This document shows positions 27,759 through 37,103 of a stretch of DNA of 64,000 bases, piece after piece. How positions within the stretch are numbered: position 1 is the stretch's first letter; every line of letters begins with the position of its first letter. The translations under genes were made by a program, and so were the position numbers. The notes below the pieces were generated by a model. That model was given only the letters and a program-made list of their open reading frames with translations. It ran no database searches and had not been told where the DNA came from. The stretch is from Alcaligenaceae bacterium (GTDB taxonomy: Bacteria > Pseudomonadota > Gammaproteobacteria > Burkholderiales > Burkholderiaceae_B), in NCBI GenBank assembly GCA_013416485.1, contig JACCEO010000011.1:1-64000 (forward strand). The letters run 5' to 3'.

Positions 27759-29347
27759 GTACCTCCCTGAAGTATCTGACCACCGGGCTAAGTGTATGTG
27801 TCTTGTTATCTGGTTGTGCATTAAGTGAACGTATGCAGCATATTGGCGCCGTTATTCGTCAGACCAGTGTAAGTGTAAAGTCCGAGCATGACAGTTTTTC
27901 CAAGACGATTTCCAGCCAAGAGGCCAGGCGTGCAGCTCAAGAGGTCGATAGGCCTTGGTTGGCCGGACGTGCCCAGCCATTGGCACGCGAGCTGACTTTA
28001 CCTTTAGCATTGCGTGAGCGGGTCAATACCACCTTGCTGTTTGCCGATAGTGAACTGTCATTATTAGAGTTGGCGCAGCGCATCACTACAGTGACATCGA
28101 TTCCTGTCTATGTTCGACCTGATGCCTTGTTACCTATGGATCAGTTTTTGCCTCGTTTGGCGGGGGGAAACAACGCAGCACTTTTGTCTTCACCAGCTAC
28201 GGTGGTATTAACCGGTGGTTCTGAACCTTTGGCGACGTTATTGGATACCGTCAGCGCTAGACTGGGGGTGGTGTGGGCGTATGTCAATCAGCGCATAGAG
28301 TTTTATCGAACGGAAACGAGGGTGTTCAATGTACGTGCACTGACACTTAATGCCAGTGCACACGCTTCATTGGGACTGGGTTCCGAGCGCAGTGCTGCTA
28401 GTTTTACCAGTAATTCGCAAACCACCTTGGCCAGTCCCGAGCATGATGTGCTGGCCGTGGTGCGTGCCCGAATCGAGCCTTTTCTGACGCGTTCTGGAAT
28501 CCTGGTGGCCGAGTCAGGTGCTAGCTCGTCCATCGTGGTCACTGACACCCCAGATGTTTTACATCGTATAGGGCAGTATTTAGATCACGAAAACAGAGCT
28601 CTGACACGGCGTGTGCGATTGATCTTCGAGGAAGTCACTGTGGCTACCGATGACAGCGCTCAGGCAGGGCTGGACTGGAATTTGGTGTTTTCCAGTGCCA
28701 AGCTGGCAGCAGCCATGACGGTGCCGGGTGCGGGTTTGGCCGAGATGGGCAGTGTGGGACTAGGCCTGAAAGAGGGGCCGTTTGCAGGCTCTGAAGCCAT
28801 AGTCCAAGCGCTTAGTCAGGCAGGGCGGGTGGTACGACGTAGCAGCCTGCCAGTGTTAACACTGAATCGGCGACCAGTCACCCATGCTGTGCGTACAACG
28901 TTTTCATATATAGATAAAGTAGAAACAACAGCCTTAGCCAGTGGAGCAAATATGGCCTTGCCCACAGTGTCGGTAAGCCAAAAAGAGGAAACCGTTGGTT
29001 CTTTATTGACCTTGGTACCCGATGCTCAAGAAGATGGCCAAATTTTACTGTCTGTTGCGTATGACAATACCGTCGCTCAGCCGTTAAGGTCAGTGACCTT
29101 TGGTGATAAGGCCAATCCCTTGCAGTTGCAGCAGGTCACCATAGATGGCAACGGCACCGTGCAGCAGGTTGTACTGCAGCCGGGTCAGCCTTTACTGATT
29201 TCTGGATTTGACCGCACCCAAGAAGAAACCGAAGGACGCCGTTTGAATCCTGGCTTGCCTATCGCTTTAGGTGGCAGTGATCGTGCCAGTAGCCAGCAGT
29301 TGACTACCGTTATGGTGGTGACGGCCCAGGTCGAGGAAGGATTCTAA
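27755..29347 (+). CDS. pilN: PilN-type outer-membrane secretin lipoprotein of a type IVb pilus
   Basis: A 530-residue lipoprotein with lipobox LLSGC (Cys at about 21). The N-terminal secretin/TonB short domain region (LLELAQRITTVTSIPVYVRP) and an N1-like domain (VVTDTPDVLHRIGQYLDHE) are followed by the C-terminal secretin pore domain. The pore region shows PVLTLNRRPVTHAV, GSLLTLVPDAQEDGQI and the final GGSDRASSQQLTTVMVVTAQVEE. It forms the outer-membrane channel for the pilus fibre, as PilN of R64 and BfpB do. It overlaps pilL by 4 bases and is followed one base later by pilO. Confidence 0.9.
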   Translation: MSTSLKYLTTGLSVCVLLSGCALSERMQHIGAVIRQTSVSVKSEHDSFSKTISSQEARRAAQEVDRPWLAGRAQPLARELTLPLALRERVNTTLLFADSELSLLELAQRITTVTSIPVYVRPDALLPMDQFLPRLAGGNNAALLSSPATVVLTGGSEPLATLLDTVSARLGVVWAYVNQRIEFYRTETRVFNVRALTLNASAHASLGLGSERSAASFTSNSQTTLASPEHDVLAVVRARIEPFLTRSGILVAESGASSSIVVTDTPDVLHRIGQYLDHENRALTRRVRLIFEEVTVATDDSAQAGLDWNLVFSSAKLAAAMTVPGAGLAEMGSVGLGLKEGPFAGSEAIVQALSQAGRVVRRSSLPVLTLNRRPVTHAVRTTFSYIDKVETTALASGANMALPTVSVSQKEETVGSLLTLVPDAQEDGQILLSVAYDNTVAQPLRSVTFGDKANPLQLQQVTIDGNGTVQQVVLQPGQPLLISGFDRTQEETEGRRLNPGLPIALGGSDRASSQQLTTVMVVTAQVEEGF

Positions 29348-29348
29348 A

Positions 29349-30662
29349 GTGCATAGCGATACGCCTTTGCTGCTGCCTTCGGCATCCTCGATCTTGGTAT
29401 TTGGCTTAGAGTGGTTTCCTTTGCTGGGTGGGGGCTTGCACCGTCAAAGTCTGCGTCTGGCGCGTAAGTACAGAGCCAGCCATGTGGTGCTAAGTGGTGA
29501 GCAGGCAGGTTCGGTGGGTATGACGCGTTTGCGCAAGCGGGCCTCTGGACGAAAGACACCTTTGCAGTCTGCCGCTCAAAGCTTGGCCAGTTTGTTTCCC
29601 TCTGGCACCGTGGCGTTGATACTGCCACTCGCCGAGCACGGCTGGTGGTTGGTAGCCGCACATGAAGGGGCAGTGGTGGCGCGTACTGACAGGGTCTATG
29701 AAACGTTGGATCAGGCCTTGAATGCCTTGTCTGATGTTCGTTTAGCGTATCCACAACTACAAGACCTTAGCCAAGATACCGATATAGCTCCTGGTTTGTC
29801 TGACTTATACGCCAGCAGTGCATCGAACAATCGCTTGCAGAAGGTGGGCCGCTGGGACAGTGTGCTTCCTGTGCCAGTGCAATGGCTTGCGTTGGCGCTA
29901 ACGGTAGTTGCGATAGCGCCAACGGTGTGGCAGTGGGTGCATACCAAGCAGGCTCAACCTGCAGTGCAGGCTGAACCCGATACGCAATTGGCTTGGCAAT
30001 TGGCCGTACGTCAGGCAACTCAGGCGCGTTGCTTGCACGGTATGCAGGGAACGCAGCCTGTGCTGAGCTCTTTGTACGACTTGCCTGTGGTTATTGCGGG
30101 CTGGCAGTTAGCCAGCGTGGAGTGCACTGCAGGACGATCTGCCTGGATGTGTCAGGGGGATTATCAACGGCAACAGCAAGAGGCGACAAATGACGGTTTT
30201 TTGCGTTCATCGCCATCTAGATGGACTAGCCGTTTCCCAACGATGGATTTGGCCAAGGTCAGTTGGGCGGTAGCGGCGCCATGCACTTTATTCAGCAGCC
30301 CAGCGCTAAATAGTGCAAATCACAATGAACGGCATTTATTTAGTGCCTGGCAAGCGATACGCCCGGCGTTTTCACGTCTTGAGGCCGGGCAATCTCAGGC
30401 CTTACCGGTAAATCCGCCGCGCGATAGCAAGGGGCAGGTGCTGGTTCAACCTGTAGATCTGCAGGCACCTTTATATCGTGAGGTGCATATTCAAAGCCCT
30501 TTGCGATCATTTGAACTATTGCTACCCCATATCGCCAGTGTGGAATGGCGCCGCTTGGCGCTTACGGTGAACCAGGCAATTAAACCGACGTTGAAAAGCA
30601 GTCAGCTTAATGTCACTTTTCTAGGAGTGTTGCATGAAGTCGCATCCTTATCTACTCGTTAG
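29349..30662 (+). CDS. pilO: PilO2-type pilus assembly protein
   Basis: A 437-residue protein with one hydrophobic segment in its middle (PVQWLALALTVVAIAPTVWQWV, about residues 176-197). The N-terminal part is cytoplasmic and the C-terminal part periplasmic. Size, topology and position between secretin and PilP match the PilO2 family of R64-type thin-pilus operons, thought to be part of the inner-membrane platform. The start is GTG, 1 base after the pilN stop. The last 29 bases overlap pilP. Confidence 0.78.
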   Translation: MHSDTPLLLPSASSILVFGLEWFPLLGGGLHRQSLRLARKYRASHVVLSGEQAGSVGMTRLRKRASGRKTPLQSAAQSLASLFPSGTVALILPLAEHGWWLVAAHEGAVVARTDRVYETLDQALNALSDVRLAYPQLQDLSQDTDIAPGLSDLYASSASNNRLQKVGRWDSVLPVPVQWLALALTVVAIAPTVWQWVHTKQAQPAVQAEPDTQLAWQLAVRQATQARCLHGMQGTQPVLSSLYDLPVVIAGWQLASVECTAGRSAWMCQGDYQRQQQEATNDGFLRSSPSRWTSRFPTMDLAKVSWAVAAPCTLFSSPALNSANHNERHLFSAWQAIRPAFSRLEAGQSQALPVNPPRDSKGQVLVQPVDLQAPLYREVHIQSPLRSFELLLPHIASVEWRRLALTVNQAIKPTLKSSQLNVTFLGVLHEVASLSTR

Positions 30663-31152
30663 TTCAGCGCATATGGCATTGGCATGTGTGTCAGTAGGCG
30701 TAAGTGCCTTGGTACTTGCCCTAGCCGTTACACCTGCTTCGTCTAACGCAGCTAGTAGTAAATCTGCCGCACCTAGTGTGGATGCTGATATAGGCGGTGC
30801 AATGGCCGTACGTGAGTTAATGCGGCTAGATACTGAACTAGCGCTGAATGCGACACGAAGTCGCTTGAAAGAGGCTGACAAACGTTCTGAAACGGCTTTG
30901 GCTTTGTCGGATCAACCCGGTGGCCAATTAAAGTTAGTCGCTATTTATGGTGTGGGTAAACGCCTATTGGCTGAGGTTTTGGTTGGTAATCAGCCTTATG
31001 TGTATTTACGCGGTCAGCCCTTACCTATAGGGGCTAAGCCTGGCAGCCGTGTTTATAAGTTGGGAGGTATTAGCGGTTCTTGTGTTCAGCTAGAGCGGCA
31101 GGACGAGGCGCATACCTTGTGTTTGCATCCTTCGCTAAAGGCGTCGCGATGA
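30634..31152 (+). CDS. pilP: PilP-type pilus biogenesis protein
   Basis: A 172-residue exported protein with an N-terminal signal or anchor segment (MALACVSVGVSALVLALAVTP). The C-terminal periplasmic domain LKLVAIYGVGKRLLAEVLVGN...LRGQPLPIGAKPGSRVYKLGGI is typical of type IVb PilP. It begins within the end of pilO with AGGAG 7 bases ahead of ATG 30634. The stop overlaps the pilQ start (ATGA). Confidence 0.82.
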   Translation: MKSHPYLLVSSAHMALACVSVGVSALVLALAVTPASSNAASSKSAAPSVDADIGGAMAVRELMRLDTELALNATRSRLKEADKRSETALALSDQPGGQLKLVAIYGVGKRLLAEVLVGNQPYVYLRGQPLPIGAKPGSRVYKLGGISGSCVQLERQDEAHTLCLHPSLKASR

Positions 31153-32939
31153 GACAGCGTATTTCTGGATGGTTACATCATGCACCGTTTGTGCCATCCT
31201 ATCCTTTACGTCAAGCACAAGATCGTTATGACAGCGCGCAGGCTGGCTCTATCGCGAACGCCGAGGAGCTATTCATGATGCGGCCATCTTTTGTAGAGCT
31301 TCTGGATGAGCAGTTTGCGGTGCAAGCTTTAGTTGGGCGTTTATGCCCCGTCTTGCTTGATGATGGTGCTGTCGCCTTGTTTGCCTTGGCTGAACACGTA
31401 GGCAGTGATCAGGCCGACGAGCTGTCACGACGGATAGTGCAACAGGGCTATAGGCTGGCTAATCCTGCGCGCTACATGTTAACGGCTCCTTTGTTGTTGG
31501 CCATAGGGCGGCGGCAACTGCTGTTGTCATCCGGTTTGCCATCTGGATTGGGGGTAGCAACAGGCGGAACTGAACACTCGACTACTGCCTTGGCCGATGC
31601 TTTTCAGGATATGGTGGAATGGGGAGTACGCCACCAGGCCAGTGACTTGCATATTAATCTGTTGCAAACCGAGGCCGTGTCTGAGGTGCGTTACACCGTG
31701 GCAGGTCGTTATGTGGCCCCCGAGTGTTTCCGTGGCATGCCCACCAGTATGCTTAGTGACATGCTAGCCGTAGCCTGGATGGATATCCGTGGTGGCAATG
31801 GAGCTGTCTTTGATCCTGGTTCTGAACAACAAGGCAGCATCGTCAAGACCGTTGGTGGGCAATGTGTCATGCTCCGTTGGGCGTCCTTAGCCGCAGAGCG
31901 CGGTGTAAGCGTCTGCTTGCGTTTGTTAGTGCGCACAGCCGGCGCTATGGCTCCAGAGCTTCACGAGCTAGGCTATTTGCCCGATCAGATCGAACAAATA
32001 CAGCGTGCTTTGACGGCAGAAGGGGGAGCAGTCGTGTTTGCTGGTACGGTGGGGTCAGGCAAGTCAACTACGTTAGCGTCGTTGATTAGTCGCTTGCCAG
32101 ACGATCGCAAGGTCATCACGGTAGAAGATCCGGTGGAGTACGTGATTCCTGGTGCCATACAAAATACCGTGGCACGCGCTTTGGACAAGGACGCACATAA
32201 TTATTATGCCGCTAAGCTCAGGGCGTTGAAACGCTCAGCCATGAGCGACGTATTGCTTGGGGAAATCCGCGACTCAGAAACAGGCTTGGCCTTTATGGAC
32301 TTGGCAAGCTCCGGTGTAAATATCTATACAACGGTGCATGCCCCTTCAGCAGCGTTGGTTGCAGAACGCTTGGCTTCGGATTTTATCGGTGTATCACGTG
32401 ACTTTCTGGCTACGCCGGGCGTGCTCAAACTATTGGTTTACCAAGCCTTGTTGCCACTGTTGTGCGCCAATTGCGCGTTACCTGCGGATGGCTTATTTAA
32501 AGGTGAGAAGGCTAGGGAATGGCAAGCCAGGCTAGATGCCATTACTACCGTCTATGGGGATATCTCTAGCGGACTCAAGGTGCGCAACACAGAAGGTTGT
32601 TCACTGTGCCGTCAGGCACAACTGCTGCCACTGGCGGGTTATGCAGGCAGGACAGTTGCTGCGGAAATCCTGGAACCTGCTTTGCGCCCAGGCTATTTAC
32701 ACAGCGTACAGACACGTAGTTTGCCGTATTGGTTAGAGGCCGAGCAACAACAGTCTACGGGTCCTATGGCAATGGAAAATTCCCGACGTTGCGCTATGGA
32801 TAGCGCCATGATCAAGGCGTCTCTAGGGCAGATAGATCCGCGGGATATCGAGTCGCGCTTTCAGTCATTCCAGACCTTGTATTTACGCAGTCAGTTGGAT
32901 ACGTCTCGTAAGTCCCATCATCTAAGGGTCATCTCATGA
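31149..32939 (+). CDS. pilQ: PilQ-type assembly ATPase of the type IVb pilus
   Basis: A 596-residue GspE/PilB-superfamily ATPase. I choose ATG 31149 (MRQRISGW), overlapping the pilP stop. Motifs: Walker A GTVGSGKSTT, Asp box VITVEDPVEYVI, Walker B LLGEIRDSETGLA, His box TTVHAPSA. A Cys pair region (CANCALPADG, CSLCRQAQ) resembles the zinc-binding tetracysteine element of these ATPases. It powers pilus polymerisation at the inner membrane. No separate retraction ATPase is present, as in R64-type systems. Confidence 0.92.
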   Translation: MRQRISGWLHHAPFVPSYPLRQAQDRYDSAQAGSIANAEELFMMRPSFVELLDEQFAVQALVGRLCPVLLDDGAVALFALAEHVGSDQADELSRRIVQQGYRLANPARYMLTAPLLLAIGRRQLLLSSGLPSGLGVATGGTEHSTTALADAFQDMVEWGVRHQASDLHINLLQTEAVSEVRYTVAGRYVAPECFRGMPTSMLSDMLAVAWMDIRGGNGAVFDPGSEQQGSIVKTVGGQCVMLRWASLAAERGVSVCLRLLVRTAGAMAPELHELGYLPDQIEQIQRALTAEGGAVVFAGTVGSGKSTTLASLISRLPDDRKVITVEDPVEYVIPGAIQNTVARALDKDAHNYYAAKLRALKRSAMSDVLLGEIRDSETGLAFMDLASSGVNIYTTVHAPSAALVAERLASDFIGVSRDFLATPGVLKLLVYQALLPLLCANCALPADGLFKGEKAREWQARLDAITTVYGDISSGLKVRNTEGCSLCRQAQLLPLAGYAGRTVAAEILEPALRPGYLHSVQTRSLPYWLEAEQQQSTGPMAMENSRRCAMDSAMIKASLGQIDPRDIESRFQSFQTLYLRSQLDTSRKSHHLRVIS

Positions 32940-34066
32940 ACCACTATCGTCGCTACATAGTGCATCGCCCCTGGTTAGCTGCTTTAGTTCATGTTCACGA
33001 CAGATGGCGCTTTATCGGGCTTAGGGCTGATTACTATGACTATCTGTCGGCCTTACTGCTAGGTATGCGTGGGACACGGACCTTGAAAGATGTATTCCAG
33101 GCGGATGCCAGCCGTTATGGGACATCGTCGGCCAGGGGCAGGCTGTCTGCGCGCTGGTTAAACACCTTTCAGTTATCCAGCGGTGATTTATACAGTACTT
33201 GGCTGGCAGAGTTTCCGGTAGCTGAGCTAGGTTTGATACGCATGGCGCAGTCATTTGGAAATACTACGCTGGTGAAAACCTTGGCAGAGCTGGCTAAGGT
33301 TCTGGTGCTTACGCGACAAGCAGGGCAAATCGTGATTACCACCTTGTGGGCTGCGGCCTTGGCCCTAATAGTGGCGTTGTTGCTAATGGCTGCCGTGCCG
33401 TGGTTTACCGTGCCCAAGTTATTGCAGACTTTTGCAACTGTGCCGCCGGAATACTACGGTGGCATGACGCGTCAGCTGGTGGCGTGGTCCGAACTAATCC
33501 GTCAGTTTTACGTGTTTTTAATGGTGCTGTGTTTAGGTGGTTGGGGTGTATTGCTATGGTCCCTACCTAATACATATGGGCCTATACGCAAGGTCTTGGA
33601 TAGCTATCTGATCTGGCGTATCTACCGCTATGTGCAGGTATTGCGCTTTTTGGCCTTACTAGCCTTGGTGCTGGCTAATGACGATGGCGGCTCTACTCAG
33701 TTGCGTAGCGCCTTGATATTGCAAAAGCAAGGTGCTAGCCCTTGGCTGGCCAGTCATATCGACGCTATGTTGCTGAACATTGATAGTGGGGTTACGGGGG
33801 CAGCTAGCTTTGATACTGGTTTGCTAGATCGTGAACACTATTGGTTCTTTAGCGACATGGTAATGGCACGCGGTCTAAGTTCAGGCTTGGCGCTGACTAG
33901 TGAACGCTTGCGCTTACAGGTGTTGGGTGTGGTGGCCAGACAAGCGGCGGTGCTGCGCTGGAGCATGTTGTTGGTTTGCTTGGCCCTGGTGTTGGGGCTG
34001 GGTTTATGGCACTACGCCGTAATTGATGAGTTACGTCGTTCTTTAATGATTTTTCACGCCAGTTAG
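32936..34066 (+). CDS. pilR: PilR-type inner-membrane platform protein (GspF/PilC family)
   Basis: A 376-residue polytopic protein with hydrophobic segments at about 135-165 (TLWAAALALIVALLLMAAVP), 190-212 (FYVFLMVLCLGGWGVLLW) and 345-365 (WSMLLVCLALVLGLGLW). The GspF layout is two cytoplasmic helical domains around the membrane segments. It anchors the ATPase and guides pilin polymerisation. The start overlaps the pilQ stop (ATGA). Confidence 0.88.
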   Translation: MNHYRRYIVHRPWLAALVHVHDRWRFIGLRADYYDYLSALLLGMRGTRTLKDVFQADASRYGTSSARGRLSARWLNTFQLSSGDLYSTWLAEFPVAELGLIRMAQSFGNTTLVKTLAELAKVLVLTRQAGQIVITTLWAAALALIVALLLMAAVPWFTVPKLLQTFATVPPEYYGGMTRQLVAWSELIRQFYVFLMVLCLGGWGVLLWSLPNTYGPIRKVLDSYLIWRIYRYVQVLRFLALLALVLANDDGGSTQLRSALILQKQGASPWLASHIDAMLLNIDSGVTGAASFDTGLLDREHYWFFSDMVMARGLSSGLALTSERLRLQVLGVVARQAAVLRWSMLLVCLALVLGLGLWHYAVIDELRRSLMIFHAS

Positions 34067-34093
34067 TAATGTTGATTTTTTAAAGGATATTTT

Positions 34094-34699
34094 ATGTCTA
34101 ACTTAATTTCTGTTGCTTCTGTTAATCAAGCGGTTTTGGTTGATGCTGTTGATGTCAAGCAGCATGGGTTTTCATTAATCGAGGTTTCTATAGTGACGGC
34201 CATTGTGTTGCTGTTGGCCATCATAGGCATACCTGCCATAGGGGGATATGTTGTTGAAAATAAAGTACCTAAAGTGGGCGAGGAGTTAGCTCGTTTTATC
34301 ATGCAAACCAAGGTGAATGGACCCAATGGTTCGACCACACCCTATGCAGGTATTAGTACGGATCATTTTGCAAATCTTGTCAGTGACTCCAGTATATTCA
34401 CTGTCACTGATAACGGCGGCAGCAAGGCGGTGTATCACGGCTTAGGCACTGATGGCAGCGTGAATATTACCGAAGCTAGCGCTGGGGAAGCATTCACTAT
34501 TACCTTAAATAAAGTGAACAATGCGGCTTGTCCTTCGATAGCATCGGTGATGCAAAGAGTAGTAAACCAGATTACGGTACAGCCCGATAGTGGTGCCGCG
34601 GTCACGGTAAAAAGTGCTACCCAGGCTTATAACGCCTTAAGCACGGAGTCTGCCTGTAGCAAAGGGGATGTCAATACCTTTGTCTTTACCGCCGGTTAA
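34094..34699 (+). CDS. pilS: Type IVb major prepilin
   Basis: A 201-residue prepilin with a long 25-residue leader, the type IVb hallmark. Cleavage is expected after Gly25 in KQHG/FSLIEVSIVTAIVLL, with Glu at +5 of the mature protein. The hydrophobic N-terminal helix is followed by a globular domain with two C-terminal-half cysteines (NNAACPS and TESACSKG) that probably form the pilin disulfide loop. AAAGGA precedes the ATG, a strong site that fits a highly expressed subunit. The prepilin peptidase gene is not in this cluster. Confidence 0.9.
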   Translation: MSNLISVASVNQAVLVDAVDVKQHGFSLIEVSIVTAIVLLLAIIGIPAIGGYVVENKVPKVGEELARFIMQTKVNGPNGSTTPYAGISTDHFANLVSDSSIFTVTDNGGSKAVYHGLGTDGSVNITEASAGEAFTITLNKVNNAACPSIASVMQRVVNQITVQPDSGAAVTVKSATQAYNALSTESACSKGDVNTFVFTAG

Positions 34700-34710
34700 G
34701 GGGAAACGCT

Positions 34711-35724
34711 ATGCAGGGGCAACGCGGGTTTGTACTGCTTGAACTAATGGTAGGCGCGTTGATCGTCACCCTGCTGGCGGTGTGGGGCGCTAATACGCTG
34801 GCGCGTCGTATAGACGAGGCCAGCGCGCAGACAGCTGCTGTATGGATGTTGTCAGTCAGGGGGGCTGCCCAAGCATATGTCAATCATTATGCAGCGCATT
34901 TGACGCAGGCAGACCCGGCAATTGTCATGGCAACTCAAGGGTATGCCGATTGGGCCGCTCCCACACTCAATGAACTAAAAAGTAACGGTTTGCTGGCCAC
35001 AGGTTTTCCTGAGGATGTTAGTTTGGCAGGTAGTGCCAATATACGTTTAACGCGTGCTGGTGATTGCCCAGGTTCGCTTTGTGCTTTAACCGTATTTATC
35101 ACCAGTACACGTCCCTTGCTACGTCCTAATTCGGATCAGGTCGATGAACATATGATGGCCTTGTGGTTGATGGCGGCCCAAGGCTTAGGTGGCAAGGTGA
35201 CATCATCCCAAGCGCAGTGGTTGTCTGGGGCATCGTTTAAATATCCCAACCCTCCGGCTGACGGTATGGCCGCAATGCCACCAGGGACGTTGGTTTTAGT
35301 AATAACTCCAGAACAATTAGGTGGTAGTGATTTTTTACGGATACGCGACACGCGTGATCCCGATTTCCAAGGTGACCTAACAGTACAAGGTGATGTGGCA
35401 GCTGCCGCCGATATACACCTGGACGGGCGTTTAATTCTGGGTAGCCAGGCTAACTGGATGGATGGTTGTGACAAGGAAGGCGCAATCACCCAGGACAATC
35501 ACGGTGGTTTATTGCAGTGCCGTGGTGGGATGTGGCAATCAACAGCACGCGGCGGTGGTGGTTATTCCGTAGATACTGCTTTGGGGTGCACGGTGGGTGG
35601 TGTCAATCCGATAACTAACGGATGTAATTGTCCTGTACGCCATCATAGGGTGCTGATTTCAGACAGCGGTACTGAAGTGCCAGGTGGGGGCAGGGTGCTA
35701 GGTTATCTCTGTGTTAGTAGGTAG
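34711..35724 (+). CDS. pilV: PilV-like minor pilin / pilus-tip adhesin
   Basis: A 337-residue protein with a short prepilin leader (QRG/FVLLELMVGALIVTLLAV, Glu at +5) and a conserved N-terminal region resembling PilV of R64-type pili. The C-terminal part contains a Gly-rich hinge (ARGGGGYSV) and a Cys-containing end (GCTVGG, NGCNCPV, GYLCVSR). In R64 the PilV C-terminus is exchanged by the Rci shufflon and decides recipient binding. Here no rci or alternative C-terminal cassettes follow, so a single tip variant is fixed. A 19-base sequence similar to the sfx site lies at 35600-35618. Confidence 0.83.
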   Translation: MQGQRGFVLLELMVGALIVTLLAVWGANTLARRIDEASAQTAAVWMLSVRGAAQAYVNHYAAHLTQADPAIVMATQGYADWAAPTLNELKSNGLLATGFPEDVSLAGSANIRLTRAGDCPGSLCALTVFITSTRPLLRPNSDQVDEHMMALWLMAAQGLGGKVTSSQAQWLSGASFKYPNPPADGMAAMPPGTLVLVITPEQLGGSDFLRIRDTRDPDFQGDLTVQGDVAAAADIHLDGRLILGSQANWMDGCDKEGAITQDNHGGLLQCRGGMWQSTARGGGGYSVDTALGCTVGGVNPITNGCNCPVRHHRVLISDSGTEVPGGGRVLGYLCVSR

Positions 35725-35778
35725 TTGGTTTTACTGTCCCGTTACGGGAAAGCGGTTCGTGCAAGGTCCATTAGGCTG

Positions 35779-35801
35779 GCTGCCGTCGTACCCACGGCAG
35801 C
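35779..35801. terminator. Hairpin between convergent pilV and puuD
   Basis: GCTGCCGT / ACGGCAGC form a perfect 8-bp stem with a 7-base loop, between the ends of pilV and puuD. A second small hairpin (TCCCG-TTA-CGGGA) lies just before it. U tracts are weak on both strands. Confidence 0.55.
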
Positions 35802-35848
35802 AGCTTTGCAAAAGAAATCAAACTATGCTCTAGATGATCACAACTCTT

Positions 35849-37063
35849 TTAAGAGCCGTCCCAAGCAGCGATTGCAGCTCGCTCAGCATCTGTCATGCTA
35901 GTCATATTGCCTAGCGGCATATAACGACTGGCAACGGTTTGCTTGATTTGATCCGCATGTCGCTGTATGTCGCCGAGGCTTTCTAGATGTACACCTGCCG
36001 GAGCAGCAGCAAAACCACCCAGAGTAGGTTTTTCACTATGGCATTGGACACACCGGGCAGTGACTATGCCTAGTACAGAGGTTTCGGTATCTTTTCCGCT
36101 ATCCACCACAGGAACTGGTGTGCTTGATGGTGTGGTGGTTGGTGCCATCAACCAGGCAGCGATGGCTAACAGGATGACACCTGCCACCGGGTAACCTAGT
36201 TGATTTTTCCCACTATGTCGCAACACAAAATATTGACGTATCAGTGCGCCGGAAAAAATGAATAGGCTCATGATTTGCCAAGCGTAAGGGCTGGTATAAG
36301 TAAACGAATAGTGGTTGCTTAGCATTAGCAATACGACGGGTAGCGTAAAGTAGGTGTTGTGTACCGAACGCTGTTTGCCACGTTTACCATCTAGGGGGTT
36401 GGGTGCTACACCGGCTTTCATGGCTTTTACCATGCGACGCTGACCGGGAATAATCCAAAAGAAGACGTTAGCAGACATGGCAGTGGCCATGACAGCGCCG
36501 GTTAGTAAGAAGGCAGCGCGACCCTGGAACATTTGCATGCTTAGCCAGGATACCAACACCATCATGATGCCTACGGCTAGACTTAAACGGCCGTCGTGCT
36601 TCATATTTGGACTGATGCGGCGGCATAGTTGATCGTAGACTACCCAGCCTGCTACTAGGAATGCCACGGCCAGTGCGCTGGCCTGTACACCTGACATGGT
36701 GGCTGCCCAAGCCCAGGGGCTGGATGGGTTTACCAAGTAAAAGGTCGGTTTAAGCAAATACATAATGGCAAACAAGGCGAACCCTGATAACCAGGTGGAA
36801 TAGGCTTTCCAGAATGACCAATGCAAGTCTTCTGGCAGATCGGGGGGGCTAACTAGGTATTTTTGATTGTGGTAGAAACCACCGCCGTGTACGGCCCACA
36901 TCTCGCCAGATACACCGGCTTTACTTTGTATTGGATTACGTGGTGGGCGCAGGCTGTTGTCCAGCATGACGAAGTAGATGGACTCACCTATCCAGGCGAT
37001 GGCAGCAATGACGTGTAACCATCGCAATAATAGATTGCCAAATTCCGACAGAAACGCTTCCAT
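35849..37063 (-). CDS. puuD: Membrane-bound urate hydroxylase with C-terminal cytochrome c domain
   Basis: A 404-residue protein. The N-terminal region has about eight to nine membrane segments, beginning LLLRWLHVIAAIAWIGESIYF with conserved His. A short C-terminal cytochrome c domain follows, with haem motif CVQCH at 338-342 and a probable axial Met in RYMPLGN. This is the PuuD-type urate oxidase of many proteobacteria. It oxidises urate to 5-hydroxyisourate and passes electrons to the respiratory chain rather than to oxygen directly. The name is shared with an unrelated E. coli putrescine gene. It lies 40 bases downstream of uraH on the same strand. Confidence 0.92.
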   Translation of the reverse strand: MEAFLSEFGNLLLRWLHVIAAIAWIGESIYFVMLDNSLRPPRNPIQSKAGVSGEMWAVHGGGFYHNQKYLVSPPDLPEDLHWSFWKAYSTWLSGFALFAIMYLLKPTFYLVNPSSPWAWAATMSGVQASALAVAFLVAGWVVYDQLCRRISPNMKHDGRLSLAVGIMMVLVSWLSMQMFQGRAAFLLTGAVMATAMSANVFFWIIPGQRRMVKAMKAGVAPNPLDGKRGKQRSVHNTYFTLPVVLLMLSNHYSFTYTSPYAWQIMSLFIFSGALIRQYFVLRHSGKNQLGYPVAGVILLAIAAWLMAPTTTPSSTPVPVVDSGKDTETSVLGIVTARCVQCHSEKPTLGGFAAAPAGVHLESLGDIQRHADQIKQTVASRYMPLGNMTSMTDAERAAIAAWDGS

Positions 37064-37103
37064 AATTTTCCTTTGAGGTATCTAGGGGATGGTATAGAGG
37101 CTG

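Noticed and set aside
26922-35724. Integrative conjugative element or plasmid
   Set aside because: Thin-pilus genes hint at IncI ancestry, but no relaxase, coupling protein, tra genes, integrase or attachment repeats were seen nearby.
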